Assembly: GCF_018143015.1 (NCBI RefSeq)
Contig: NC_054755.1
Span: 6,875,124-6,939,123 of the forward strand
Direction of reading: 5' to 3'
DNA: 64,000 nt
From: Lytechinus variegatus
Taxonomy: Eukaryota > Echinodermata > Echinoidea > Temnopleuroida > Toxopneustidae
Positions 23,084-35,300 of this stretch are shown one piece after another. The notes beneath the pieces are model-generated. The model searched no databases. It saw nothing but the letters and a program-made list of their open reading frames with translations, and was not told where the DNA came from. The position numbers and the translations under genes are program-made. Positions within the stretch are counted from its first letter, which is position 1; every line of letters starts with the position of its first letter.

Positions 23084-24235
23084 TCACACAGTATTCGAGT
23101 CAATGCCATTGAAACTAGTCGATTCGGTCATCTTCGCTCTGCTCTCCCGAGTTCTCCGATGCCACTTTCCCTTCATCAACATGTTCATACCCTTCTTGAA
23201 CTTTTGTAACCTGAGAGCGTAGATGAAGGGATTCACGCAACAGTTCAAGAACGCCAAGGTCACAGTGATATGATACCAGGCACCGGTAAAGTTCAGAGGT
23301 CCTCCAAAGTTGAACTGCAAGAATGTGATCTGGTTGGGCGCCCAGCAGAAGGTGTATACGGCGAAGAGGATGCACAGTGTCATGGTAATATTACTGGAGG
23401 GATGCACAATCTTGGAGGCTCCTCTGTTAGGCATCCTGGTAGGGGTGCTTGTTGCACTTGGTGGATCTACCAGCTTCTTCTTCTGTTGCAAGGCCATTTT
23501 CTTTTTCCTCATCTCCGTAATGATCTTGTAGTAGACAAAAGCCATGATACAGACAGGAAGGACAAACTCCCAGACAAACAAGACTAATCCCAGGACGATT
23601 CCTGCAGCTTTGGACCAAGATTCCTGGAAGGCACAGGAACCGGGACCACAGGTGTACTGGAAAATCGTTGGGACATACTGCATGATGGGAGCGATTAGCC
23701 ATATCAAACCCATCATGATCATGGCGCGCCGCTTGCTGAAATTCCTGGAGTACGTCATCGGATGAAGGACTGCGAAGTACCGTTCAATCGACATCACCGT
23801 CAAGTTCCATGTCGAGATGGCAAAACATGCAAAGAGGAAGAACCGCGACCACCAGAATCGACACAAGAATTCCGCCGTCGACGGAGAAATGTAGAGGAAA
23901 TGGCCCGTAATGCTGGAGGTGTTGGTGCCATTGCCGACATCGATATCCTTTTCATAAGCCATGATTTTCGGTCTGAACACGTTGACGACTCCGAACAGGA
24001 TGAGCAACACGGAGGTGCACCCGTCAATGAGAGCCTGGTCGAATATGAACATATTCACCTGACTTTTCTTCTGTGTTAGCAATCCGAAGACTATCATCAC
24101 AAGTGTGTTTCCGATGATACCGAACGTCCCAATGATCACGTACATGACGATGGAGACGATGTCGTTTGCGCTCAGGTTGTGTACCACCTCGATTGTCCCG
24201 TGAGTGACGGGTGTTGATACTGACACGTTATCCAT
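23084..24235 (-). CDS. Class A (rhodopsin-type) GPCR, intronless
   Basis: A 383-residue seven-transmembrane receptor in a single open exon. It would sit in the plasma membrane and couple to G proteins. Landmarks in the protein: N43 of TM1 (GN), D71 of TM2, C125 at the top of TM3, ERY at 151-153, W179 in TM4, two ECL2 cysteines (C196, C201), P227 in TM5, CWAP at 297-300 in TM6 and NPFIY at 335-339 in TM7, then a basic helix 8. N-glycosylation sites are N3, N20, N102 and N105. ICL3 is basic (RKKKMALQQKKK). I chose the ATG at 24235 because it has A at -3 and G at +4. The frame stays open 17 codons upstream without another ATG. All canonical switches are intact, so it should be functional. The overall look is a peptide- or amine-type receptor. 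The ligand is unknown, and it is not close to the three receptors at 44-63 kb. Confidence 0.9.
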   Translation of the reverse strand: MDNVSVSTPVTHGTIEVVHNLSANDIVSIVMYVIIGTFGIIGNTLVMIVFGLLTQKKSQVNMFIFDQALIDGCTSVLLILFGVVNVFRPKIMAYEKDIDVGNGTNTSSITGHFLYISPSTAEFLCRFWWSRFFLFACFAISTWNLTVMSIERYFAVLHPMTYSRNFSKRRAMIMMGLIWLIAPIMQYVPTIFQYTCGPGSCAFQESWSKAAGIVLGLVLFVWEFVLPVCIMAFVYYKIITEMRKKKMALQQKKKLVDPPSATSTPTRMPNRGASKIVHPSSNITMTLCILFAVYTFCWAPNQITFLQFNFGGPLNFTGAWYHITVTLAFLNCCVNPFIYALRLQKFKKGMNMLMKGKWHRRTRESRAKMTESTSFNGIDSNTV

Positions 24236-25480
24236 GATCGTTTCAAGATCTATCAAATAATCCTGTTTTAAATATCCACACAACACAAATCCCTTCTTCT
24301 GTTCTGCTTAAGAAGTTCCAAATGTGACAAGGTTTGCAAACAGTTTATGAACCAATTTCACCGGGCTCCTTCACAGAGATATACTATTCCAGGAAACTGC
24401 ACAGATGATATATAAATGTACCCAGCTTATGTTCGCAATGTATATTATTTTACATGCTCCGTTCATCTAATAAACACGTGTTGTCGAGCAATAAATAAAA
24501 CTCGTGCACATTTTTCTTGGCATTAAGTCACTACTGATATCGAATCCAGTGATTGTGAGAGGTATATCTTCCGCGGGAGGCAAGTTAGAGAGTGACAAAC
24601 GCAAACACCGATCAGTATCACTTTCTCCATCGATCAATGTCGTAAATGTCGTAAAATAAAATTACGAATGTATGTAATTTTCATATACACATACCACGAT
24701 CAGGTCAAGAGCTATAAGCAGGTCGGGGGTAACTCGATACATGATATTTTGAAGAAAGTGGCGTGGTTCGTATAAATGCTCGGTGACGAGGAAAAATGCG
24801 GGCTTTTAAAGAATGCAGAACCTCTACGTGTGCGTCTGAGCAGCACCAAGCTCGCGTCACCCAATATCCTTCGTTCATGTCATTCTGGTTTATATGTCAC
24901 ATATTAAAAAAAGTCAATGACGGTCTTTCTTTTTTTTGGTAGGCCTAGGGACTGATGAACGCCCTTAATCCTTTTAGTGCTGTAGTAATGTTTCCGGATA
25001 TACACATGGTGTTATCGTTATATATCAGGTGCTGGTGTCCGTTCTGGAACCATGCGGGTTAATCAGAGAAGATATAGGTCTGGAAGCGGTGGAAACCAAG
25101 GTTATATTATCCGGCCTAGCTCCTTCCGCTGCATCATGGGTTTGGTATAGTGTCAGGAAATGGTAGTGTTTTGAAGTGGAAGACATGCTCTGTGGATTAA
25201 ACAAACGGTCACATCCATGGATAAGATCATTATACTAACTTTGACAGTTGACAGAAATGGGGGTTTTGTGTTTTAATATAAAATTAAACATATTCATGTA
25301 CCACCATTAATGAATGAAACATCGGATATTGGCCACACCTTATTTTGAACTGGAGTTTAAAAGGAAATGATAACGATTTCTGCATGCATGGTTGTATAAG
25401 ATTGAGCTCTTATATAGAAGCAGTATCAGATTATGGACATTGAATATTGAAAGTGACTAACGCAATAAATTAAAATTGTT
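24236..25480. other. Upstream flank of the minus-strand GPCR
   Basis: Expected promoter and 5' UTR side of the receptor. Apart from one TAGGCCTA (24943) I see no motif strong enough to name. Confidence 0.4.
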
Positions 25481-25483
25481 TAA

Positions 25484-25745
25484 TAATAACAATAATATAC
25501 TAATTTATATAGCGCAGAAACTATGTGCATATATTCGACTGCGCTGCAATTTAGAGCTGGTGAAATGCTTGAAAAACAAAATTAGAAAAAGGGGGTAAAG
25601 AAATGTATGGGAGTTATTTGAACAGAGAGGTTTTCAATTTAAGTTTGAACGTTTCTATTGATGGACAGGATCTCACAACATACGGCAAACCATTCCATAA
25701 CTTTGGGGCTGCACAGGCAAAAGCGCGATCTCCCAAAGTTATCTT
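25484..25745 (+). repeat. SINE/LINE-tail-like dispersed repeat
   Basis: AT-repeat start followed by TTTATATAGCGCAGAAACTA and, further on, CCATAACTTTGGGGCTGCAC and AAAAGCGCGATCTCCC. This is the look of a retroposon 3' region in marine invertebrates. Class not proven. Confidence 0.4.
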
Positions 25746-25980
25746 TGTTTATATCTATATTTGAGAAATCAAGTTATAAAATGGATTTACAAAAATCAAC
25801 GAAATAATAAAATGTTGATTCTACCATCCTGGAGTGATGCATATTATACAAAAAGTTGCTTTGTCGGGCAAGCCTCTTGTAGACTATACCATGTCTGTAC
25901 ATTCACCCCGAATACCTTCATGCTAATATCCACATTTGTTGATATGTCTACTATCTATTGATAAACCATCTAGTCTTTAA

Positions 25981-26582
25981 AGGTCAAGTCCACCTCAGAA
26001 AAATGTTGATTTCAATCAAAAGAGAAAAATCAGACAAGCACAATGCTGAAAATTTCATCAAAATCGGATGTAAAATAAGAAAGTTATGACATTTCAAAGT
26101 TTCGCTTATTTTTAACAAAATAGTTATATGAACGAGCCAGTTACATCCAAATGAGAGAGTCGATGATGTCACTCACTCATTATTTCTTTTGTTTTTTATT
26201 GTTTGAATTATTCAATATTTCAATTTTTACGAATTTGACGCATAGGACCTCCTTGCCTGAAGCACAAAATGTTAAAATAATGGAATTCCACGTGTTCAGG
26301 GAGGAATGAAACTTCATTTCACATGACAATGACGTGAAAATGAAAATATTTCATATTTCATATAATAAAATACAAAAGAAATAGTGAGTGAGTGATGTCA
26401 TCAGTTCCTCATTTGCATACCGACCGAGATGTGCATATAACTGATTTGTGAAATGAAGCGAAACTTTAAAATGCCATAACTTTCTTATTTTACATCCGAT
26501 TTTGATGAAATTTTCAGTGTTCTGCTTGTTGAATTTTTCACTTTTTATTCAAATCAAGTTTTCGTTGGGGTGGACTTGTCCT
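25981..26582. mobile_element. TTAA-flanked foldback MITE, copy 1 (complete)
   Basis: Starts AGGTCAAGTCCACCTCAG and ends GGGGTGGACTTGTCCT, with TTAA on both sides (25977-25980 and 26583-26586). The arms are inverted for over 100 bp and share AAAATCGGATGTAAAATAAG and its complement. TTAA targets fit piggyBac-type mobilisation. Non-coding interior. Confidence 0.8.
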
Positions 26583-26586
26583 TTAA

Positions 26587-27080
26587 TCAGATCCTACATG
26601 TGTAAATGCAAAATCCATTATTACAAAATAAAATAAATACTAATATTAAAAACTTTAGACTACAAGACGATATGATGATAAGTTGAAAATGAACACCCCC
26701 CCAAAAGTCAAGTTGATTGATTTCAAGTGAGTTTTTCTTTAAAAATTCAATACTCCAACTATTGTGTTTCCATACACGACTTATAAAACTGTATAAATCG
26801 TGATTCAATTGTTGATAATGACCCACTTAAAATGCCGTTACAAACAATAAATCACAACTGAGATAATTATAACGTCTGCTATATGAATGTGTTTAGGATA
26901 TTTATATCAAAATGATGACTAATAGAAAGGAAGAAAACACAGAAATCTATGATCTGTTCTTAACGCTTGAAAAAGAGGATACAATAAGAAATTGCGCATG
27001 AGAAATTTTCAAAGAAATAAAAAACACAGACAGGGGATGTGAATACATAAATAGGTAGGTAAGTATCGGTCGATATTCAA
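26587..27080. other. No feature seen
   Basis: AT-rich sequence between the MITE and the minisatellite. Confidence 0.4.
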
Positions 27081-27104
27081 CTAGTTAGAGAGGGAGAGAG
27101 AGAG

Positions 27105-29280
27105 AGAAAGAGAGGGGGGGGGGGGGAGGGGGGAAAGGAAGAGTGCGGGAGGGAGTTATGAGTGAGGGTGTGTGGAATAAAGGGTCGATTTGGGAGGGAG
27201 GCTGTGTGAGATTGAAGTTCGAGTCGGGAGTAACGGTGTGTGAAATGGAGGGGTCGAGTCGGGAGGGAGGGTGTGTGTGAGAGGGAGTTAGTCAGGAGAG
27301 TGTGTGTGTGAAATGGAAGGTAAAGTCGGGATCGAGGGTGTGAGGGGGAAGGTGACAAGAGGGAGGAAAGGTGTGTGAGAGGGAGAAGTCAGGGTGGGTG
27401 AAATGGAGGGTCGAGTCGGGAGGGAGGGTGTGTGAGCGGGAGAAGTCAGGGTGGGTGAAATGGAGGGTCGAGTCGGGAGGGAGGGTGTGTGAGAGGGATG
27501 TGAGAGGGAGAAGTCAGGGTGGGTGAAATGGAGGGTCGAGTCGGGAGGGAGGGTGTGTGAGAGGGAGAAGTCAGGGTGGGTGAAATGGAGGGTCGAGTCG
27601 GGAGGGAGGGTGTGAGAGGGAGAAGTCAGGGTGGGTGAAATGGAGGGTCGAGTCGGGAGGGAGGGTGTGTGAAAGGGATGTGAGTGGGAGAAGTCAGGGT
27701 GGGTGAAATGGAGGGTCGAGTCGGGAGGGAGGGTGTGTGAGAGGGAGAAGTCAGGGTGGGTGAAATGGAGGGTCGAGTCGGGAGGGAGGGTGTGTGAGAG
27801 GGAGAAGTCAGGGTGGGTGAAATGGAGGGTCGAGTCGGGAGGGAGGGTGTGTGAGCGGGAGAAGTCAGGGTGGGTGAAATGGAGGGTCGAGTCGGGAGGG
27901 AGGGTGTGTGAGAGGGATGTGAGAGGGAGAAGTCAGGGTGGGTGAAATGGAGGGTCGAGTCGGGAGGGAGGGTGTGTGAGAGGGAGAAGTCAGGGTGGGT
28001 GAAATGGAGGGTCGAGTCGGGAGGGAGGGTGTGTGAGAGGGAGAAATCAGGGTGGGTGAAATGGAGGGTCGAGTCGGGAGGGAGGGTGTGTGAGAGGGAT
28101 GTGAGAGGGAGAAGTCAGGGTGGGTGAAATGGAGGGTCGAGTCGGGAGGATGTGTAAGAGGGATGTGAGAGGGAGAAGTCAGGGTGGGTGAAATGGAGGG
28201 TCGAGTCGGGAGGGAGGGTGTGTGAGAGGGAGAAGTCAGGGTGGGTGAAATGGAGGGTCGAGTCGGGAGGGAGGGTGTGTGAGAGGAATGTGAGAGGGAG
28301 AAGTCAGGGTGGGTGAAATGGAGGGTCGAGTCGGGAGGGAGGGTGTGTGAGAGGAATGTGAGAGGGAGAAGTCAGGGTGGGTGAAATGGAGGGTCGAGTC
28401 GGGAGGGAGGGTGTGTGAGAGGGATGTGAGAGGGAGAAGTCAGGGTGGGTGAAATGGAGGGTCGAGTCGGGAGGGAGGGTGTGTGAGAGGGATGTGAGAG
28501 GGAGAAGTCAGGGTGGGTGAAATGGAGGGTCGAGTCGGGAGGGAGGGTGTGTGAGATGGATGTGAGAGGGAGAAGTCAGGGTGGGTGAAATGGAGGGTCG
28601 AGTCGGGAGGGAGGGTGTGTGAGATGGATGTGAGAGGGAGAAGTCAGGGTGGGTGAAATGGAGGGTCGAGTCGGGAGGGAGGGTGTGTGAGAGGGAGAAG
28701 TCAGGGTGGGTGAAATGGAGGGTCGAGTCGGGAGGGAGGGTGTGTGAGAGGAATGTGAGAGGGAGAAGTCAGGGTGGGTGAAATGGAGGGTCGAGTCGGG
28801 AGGGAGGGTGTGTGAGAGGAATGTGAGAGGGAGAAGTCAGGGTGGGTGAAATGGAGGGTCGAGTCGGGAGGGAGGGTGTGTGAGAGGAATGTGAGAGGGA
28901 GAAGTCAGGGTGGGTGAAATGGAGGGTCGAGTCGGGAGGGAGGGTGTGTGAGAGGGATGTGAGAGGGAGAAGTCAGGGTGGGTGAAATGGAGGGTCGAGT
29001 CGGGAGGGAGGGTGTGTGAGAGGGATGTGAGAGGGAGAAGTCAGGGTGGGTGAAATGGAGGGTCGAGTCGGGAGGGAGAGTGTGTGAGATGGATGTGAGA
29101 GGGAGAAGTCAGGGTGGGTGAAATGGAGGGTCGAGTCGGGAGGGAGGGTGTGCGAGATGGATGTGAGAGGGAGAAGTCAGGGTGGGTGAAATGGAGGGTC
29201 GAGTCGGGAGGGAGGGTGTGTGAGAGGGAGAAGTCAGGGTGGGTGAAATGGAGGGTCGAGTAGGGTGGAAAGTGTGAGAG
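27105..29280 (+). repeat. G-rich minisatellite, 57-bp and 68-bp units
   Basis: About 30-35 units of GGGTGGGTGAAATGGAGGG-TCGAGTCGGGAGGGAGGG plus GTGTGTGAGAGGGAGAAGTC. The longer unit adds an 11-bp GGATGTGAGAG insert. Units are close to identical from 27380 to 29250 and more diverged before that. The plus strand is almost free of C. Periodic open frames on both strands are artefacts. Confidence 0.95.
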
Positions 29281-29560
29281 AATCAGGAACAAGGGTGTGT
29301 AAAATTAAGGCTCAAGTTGGAACTGTATGTGAGATGAATAAGGAAAGAGAGAAAGGTAGAGAGATAGATGGAGACAGAGATGAAGAATGAAAGTGAGATG
29401 GAAAGTTTGTAAAATGGAGGGTCCTGAGAGAGAATATGCGTGTGTATAGGATAGAGAAAGTTAGAGAGAGGGAGAGAGAGAAAGAGAGAGTGAGAGAGAT
29501 GGAGAGATAGTAAGAATAGGGTGGGGTAGGAAGAAATAGGACAGAATTGCAGATTCTCTT
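29281..29560 (+). repeat. GA-rich low-complexity flank
   Basis: AGAGAGAGGGAGAGAGAGAA-type sequence on the right border of the minisatellite, with no period. Confidence 0.6.
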
Positions 29561-29872
29561 TAAAAATATTAACAAGAAATTTCCAGCTAATTTATAACTT
29601 CACGTGAACATGGTGAAGGCACAATGTCATAAACCATTTTTAATAAAAACACGACATTCGTCTATTGTGAGGGGGCGCGGGGAGCCTTTTCAATCTCAGT
29701 GAATCAGAGGAAGTCAAACGAGCTTGACACGAATGTTTTAGATTAAAAATTAATTAATGATCAGCGTGTGAGCTAGACATCTGTTTGAAGAGCTTTTCAC
29801 TCCACTGGTCATGTATTCAGTGTGCTGATGTGACATGAATGCTCCAAAGATCCTTCTCTAATTAAAGGGAAA

Positions 29873-30340
29873 GTTCGCCCTGACAAAAGTTTATTGCAAA
29901 ACTTGCAAGAAAAATAATAACACATAGTGCCGAATGTTTGAGAAAAATTAATCAAAGAATAAAAAAGTTATTAGAATCTTAATAATTTGATTTGTGACGT
30001 CATATACGAGCAGCTTCCCTTCATATCGTACAGTAAAAAAAATCAATGAAAAGTCACTGTCTCAGAAAATTGAAAATGCTTTTTATTGTACCTTCAGTAT
30101 ATCAATAGACAAATCATTTCACACCCGTTCCTAAAAAAAACAAAGCAAAATAAGTCCTCACGAACCATAAAAAAATGAAATTTATGCATTTTATATTATA
30201 TTACATACGGGGCAGTTGCTCGTTTATGAAGTCACAAATCCAAAACTTAGAATTTTTAATCTTTTTCAATCTTAAATGGATTTTCTCGAAACTTCACCCA
30301 TATTTTTCCATTATTTAAATACTTTTCAACAAACTTTTCT
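29873..30340. repeat. TTAAAGGGAAAGTTCGCCCTG foldback repeat
   Basis: Begins TTAAAGGGAAAGTTCGCCC. The arms contain AATTTGTGACGTCATA-like sequence and its inverse with a diverged right end. Fragments of similar repeats start near 61637 and 55460 in introns of the GPCR genes. Confidence 0.5.
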
Positions 30341-30342
30341 AC

Positions 30343-30465
30343 AGGGACCCGTTGCATAAACCTTTTGCCATAAAAAAGTGCCAGAGTTTTTTAATGTGTA
30401 ATTTTCAATGGCATACTTTTGTTTGCCAGATTTTCTCATGGCAAAAAGTTTTATGCAAGGGTGTC
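30343..30465. mobile_element. Foldback MITE (GGACCCGTTGCATAAA)
   Basis: GGACCCGTTGCATAAACCTT at the left, and AAAAAGTTTTATGCAAGGGT at the right, with TTTGCCATAAAA and its relative TCATGGCAAAAA inside. ~123 bp. Confidence 0.6.
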
Positions 30466-30941
30466 CAGGTTACAGTCCCACCAACGAAACCTACTCCAAA
30501 CCGACCGATGGTGATCGGTAACTACCTGTTGTCGTGGTGTGTAATCAGCCTCGAAGGTCTGACTGCAGCAAAGTTTGTTCTTTTAATGTAAATAAATGAA
30601 TATGAAAGAGTCTAGTAATGAAAAGGCCCTACTTTAATCAACTTATACTGTGTTGGTATACTATGCGTGACCATACATGTGTTGAAAAAAGCTCCTTGTA
30701 ACTAAATTTAGTTCTGACCATTAGTCCAATCAACATAATTCAATAGAAACCAAGGGGTACAATGATTATGCCAATACAAAATAATCATGATAATGACACA
30801 AGCATTCTGAACGTGAATGGGCTTTATTTGCTTAGTTGCGTAATATATATATGTTTTCTTTATTTATTTATCTATCTATTTACCTATTTATTCATTTATA
30901 TCATTATTATCATTATTAGTATCATTATTATTGTTATTATA

Positions 30942-31187
30942 CTACACAGTAAAAACTGTGGTGTTAACCAGTGTACATAGAGGACCACACCAGTTATTTT
31001 ACACCGGTGTTAAATTTGGTGGTGTTAGTTTTACACCTATAGGTGTTAATACAACACCATTTGTTGTTACATTTACACTTTTTGGTGTTATGTTTAATCT
31101 CTAGGGTGTAATTTTAACACCTCAGGGTGTGGTCCTCTATTAACACCAATTGGTGTCAGTTTTAACACCGCAGTTTTTACAGTGTAG
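30942..31187. mobile_element. Foldback MITE (CTACACAGTAAAAACTG)
   Basis: Ends CTACACAGTAAAAACTGTGG and the inverse GCAGTTTTTACAGTGTAG. The interior is repeated TTACACC/GGTGTTA words and two oppositely placed GGACCACACC/GGTGTGGTCC. 246 bp. Confidence 0.8.
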
Positions 31188-31728
31188 TTATCGACAGAGA
31201 ATTCGCTAATTAATGATGCCATACAGTTACATCAACGAAACCCGACTCCCAACACTTTTGCAAGTGTAAACTTTTTGTTGTCCTCCTTTTCTTACAATGA
31301 TATTTCTTTATACGAATCTACAATTTGATGATGTTTTTATTATCAAGAATAAATTGAATTTGAACTGACTACTGGTACATCATTGCAAATAACGTAGATT
31401 TTGTATTTCTGGAGTCTGATTCACCGATTTGACTGCAACGCGGCATTACCAAGGAATATTTTGAAGAATATTTTTTTGTTTTGAAACAATTTTTTAAAAT
31501 TTAAATATATTCATAATCGAACAAATCATATATGTATCACAAAACTATACGCATCCATTCGTTACTCTGAATCAACCTGTTCCTATTTCTGGAGATGAAT
31601 TTCCAAGGTATTCCTCTCTTGTGCAATCTTATATTCCTCTTCCCTATATTTTCTACAATGTTTTAGTATGGTTCCAACAGATGAAAAAAAAACAGCTTCC
31701 TGCTTTGCAGAATAAATCTCTTTTTTAA

Positions 31729-32331
31729 AGGTCAAGTCCACCTCAGAAAAATGTTGATTTGAATCAATAGAGAAAACTCAAACAAGCACAATGGTGAAAA
31801 TTTCATCAAAATCGGATGTATAATAAGAAAGTTATGACATTTCAAAGTTTTGCTTATTTTTAACAAAATAGTTATATAAACGAGCCAGTTACATCCAAAT
31901 GAGAGATTCGATGATGTCACTCACTCACTATTTCTTTTGTTTTTCATTGTTTGAATTATACAATATTTCAATTTTTACGAATTTGATGATTAGGACCTCC
32001 TTGCCTGAAGCACAAAATGTTCAAATAATGGAATTCCACGTGTTCAGGGAGGAATGAAACTTCATTTCACATGACAATGACGAGAAAATAAAAATATTTC
32101 ATATTTTATAAAATGAAATACAAAAGAAATAGGGAGGGAGTGAGTGATGTCATCAGTTCCCTCATTTGCATACCAACCGAGATGGGCATATAACTGTTTT
32201 GTGAAATGAAGTGAAACTTTAAAATGTCATAACTTTCTTATTTTACATCCGATTTTGATGAAATTTTCAGTGTTATGCTTGTTGATTTTTTCTCCTTTTA
32301 TTCAAATCAACTTTTTGTTGGGGTGGACTTG
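31729..32331. mobile_element. TTAA-flanked foldback MITE, copy 2
   Basis: Nearly the same sequence as 25981-26582. Left TTAA at 31725-31728. The right end stops at GGGGTGGACTTG and lacks the last bases and the second TTAA. Confidence 0.8.
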
Positions 32332-32339
32332 TGGACTAT

Positions 32340-35300
32340 CAAAATCGCTGTATTTAGACATTCTAAATGATTATAGTAGTGTGACACTTTTAGTCATGAC
32401 ATCTTCCGTGTGGTCCCCGTAGATTCCCCTTTTCATTAATACGGGGAAAGAATGACACCCGATATTACGATTCCCAATTATACCAGCTTATCAAATTTAA
32501 AAACATTGGACATGGTAACCTGCATTATTTATAGGGGTACACTTTAAATAACACTGGAGTGTAACATTACAATGTAAACCTTGAACACGTATGACTGTGA
32601 AAAGTACATTGGGAAATGCTTGCTAATGGTGATAATTTTATCCTAAATGCCATTAAATTGTGTTACAAAGTTTGCAAAGATTTTTGTTCTTGTTTGAGGA
32701 TAAAATCAATAACAACAACAAAAAGTAATCCCCAATAAAATATTATACATCCATACATGGGCAACGTCAGCGTATTTTGATGGGGGGGGGGGGGGAGACG
32801 AAGAAAAGGGGACTTAATTTTTTTTCCCTCAATCGAATATAAAATAATGAGTTAAACGATGCAGATCTTATTGATATACTTCTGTATATATAAATTTATA
32901 TATTTCCTTCCCTATTTTCTTTTTTCTCATTTTTTCCGAAATAAAAAAAAAAACCAAATGTGTGTGGGGGGGGGGGGGAAAGCAATTTTACTCCCTGTAT
33001 GGTACCAAAAATGGTGATTTATCATTGAGACTTGTTGCCGTGTAAGTTAACTTGACAAGTAACAATAAAAAACCCACAAAAACATTGCTCTTACATCCAC
33101 GAATTATACCTTAATTGCACGTTAATCATCCCGGTTAATCATACACCCCCTCTCTAGCTGAATCAGACACCTTCCGCGGAAGGAACTAGCTGAATCTATA
33201 TCCGAAACCCGTCTCATCCCAATGACAATAAAACAAAAATCGACTCCTTATTCGGTGTAATACTTACCCAGCTAATTATGAAATGACGACGATTAGCTGA
33301 ACAGGATTTAAAATGAACTGACAATCATAACCATGACCTTCCTATGAATTAAGATTAATAAGCAACGCGAGCCCGGACCAGTGCTATGAACTCAACCGGA
33401 CCTAGATTTACATGATGCAACCCGATCCCTCAAGAAACAGAATATTAAAAGCAACTTGAACAGAAAATCATTTTATCCACAACGCTTGTGCCAGCTACAA
33501 ATGATACTGCAGATTCAAGCAAACATTGAAATTTTACAAGCCTTAAGAAACCGTATACAGCTCCTATCATTAGAACACAAATTCGCACCCATTCAGTGCA
33601 TGTTGAAATTTGATGCTTATTTTCGAGTACTTTGAACTCTATACGCACCCCAATCCCATTCAATCGCTTTTTATTTAAACAATCATTTTTGCTAGAGTAA
33701 TGTGTCTTTCTAGATTTGTAAAGTTTGCTTCATAAAGACCCCCAAACCAGCTCTATTATCGACGCACAATCGTGTTTTGTCGCAATTTCGAAGTCGTCAA
33801 CATCTATTGTATTTTTGATACCTACCAACAATTTTCAAAATGCGACCTTTGGCCATGAGGGTATTTTAGTTTAGTATTAAGTTTTTATTGCACATAATGT
33901 GAACGGATTTTGTTTCTGGTGCATTAAATCATGACAAATTTTTAGTTAGTTCAACTTATTCATTTTCAGTTTTAAACCACCGACCACGATCGTGCGAGGT
34001 GCTTATTATCAGAAGAGGTATAATGATACTTTGTTACGGGGTATGACGACCCATAGTGGATGTCCTATTTCCATTAAATGAATTATACATTTATACCATT
34101 CTTTCTGCCTTCTTCCCTTTCTCCATTTCCCCCCTCCATTCCCTCTTTTTACAGTACTAGAAAATCATGGCGGCACGGGCGGTCACCCCTGCCCCAACCC
34201 CATTATAACTGAAGTTTAAATTTGCAGACAACAATAATATTTTTGGCGAAATCCATTTAGTAACAGTGTGTTGGACCTAAAAGTGGCATGCCTGTGACTC
34301 ACAGTCGTGCAATAAATATGTTATGCTCACAAATTGGTTTCGCATTGAAAAAAAAATTCAATCACAAAAATGCGGACGATGTTTAAGGATACATGCTAGC
34401 GAGCTTCTTTAAAATTTTGATTGAAGGAACTGGTCCTCACTATAAAGAACATATTGAAAATTGGTTCTGGCTCATGTAGGCCTATATAAACTTTACATTC
34501 ATAATCGAACGAGTATGATGACGGACAATCTCTGTACCGCCTCTATCAAGAGGAATGATCGAGCGACCAGCATATACCCAAGTTGACCTTATTCACTGTA
34601 ATTAATATTTACGACAAGATATCCTGTGCTTGATTTTGAATGCACATACAAGAAAGAAAAAGAAGCGCGCTCGAAAGCAATAATTGTCCTCGATATCTTT
34701 AACTTTTATTACTGTTTGAAAGCAATGCAGATCTGACTGAAAATATTGTACGCAGCGGCACTCTGATAACTCGCTAAAATTAATCGTTTCAAATCGCAAA
34801 AAATGTTCAGGTTAATTTTGAAATTTAATCAAAATTACACGAAAAAAGTGAAATGCAATTATTAAAAGCAGAATAAGTTGAACCTTGATTTTGTTGTTAA
34901 TGTTCCATCATCGAAAGCTCATGTTTTGTTTCTAAATTATTTTCTAAAAACAAGGACCCCGTATTACGAATAGTGATTGATCAACCTCAACTATAGAAAC
35001 CAGCAACCACGTACACATCTAGAATGTATATGGCAGTTCAAAGTGTTTTTTAGTATAATATTATATAGGCCTACTCATCATGACATGATAATTCACTAGA
35101 GAATTCCATGTGCACCGTTTGTGTTTTTAACGAGACGATGTGCAAACCTCCGGTACGCACATCGTTGAGGTCGATATGATTAATCGCAACTCTCGAGGTG
35201 TGTAGGCCTACCGTTGTTCAGGATGATTATAAACATGATATGAGGATATACAAATATTGAGATTAAAATTGCCACCAAACCCCAAAAACATCACGTACAT

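Noticed and set aside
24236-24286. 17-codon N-terminal extension of the minus-strand GPCR
   Set aside because: It has no ATG. The frame is open only by chance upstream of the strong-context ATG at 24235.
27105-29280. CRISPR array
   Set aside because: Units are contiguous and have no unique spacers, and the setting is an animal genome.
27077-29292. Periodic frames in the minisatellite on both strands
   Set aside because: They follow the 57-bp unit, which is a multiple of three. The 68-bp units break the frame, so no long protein is maintained.
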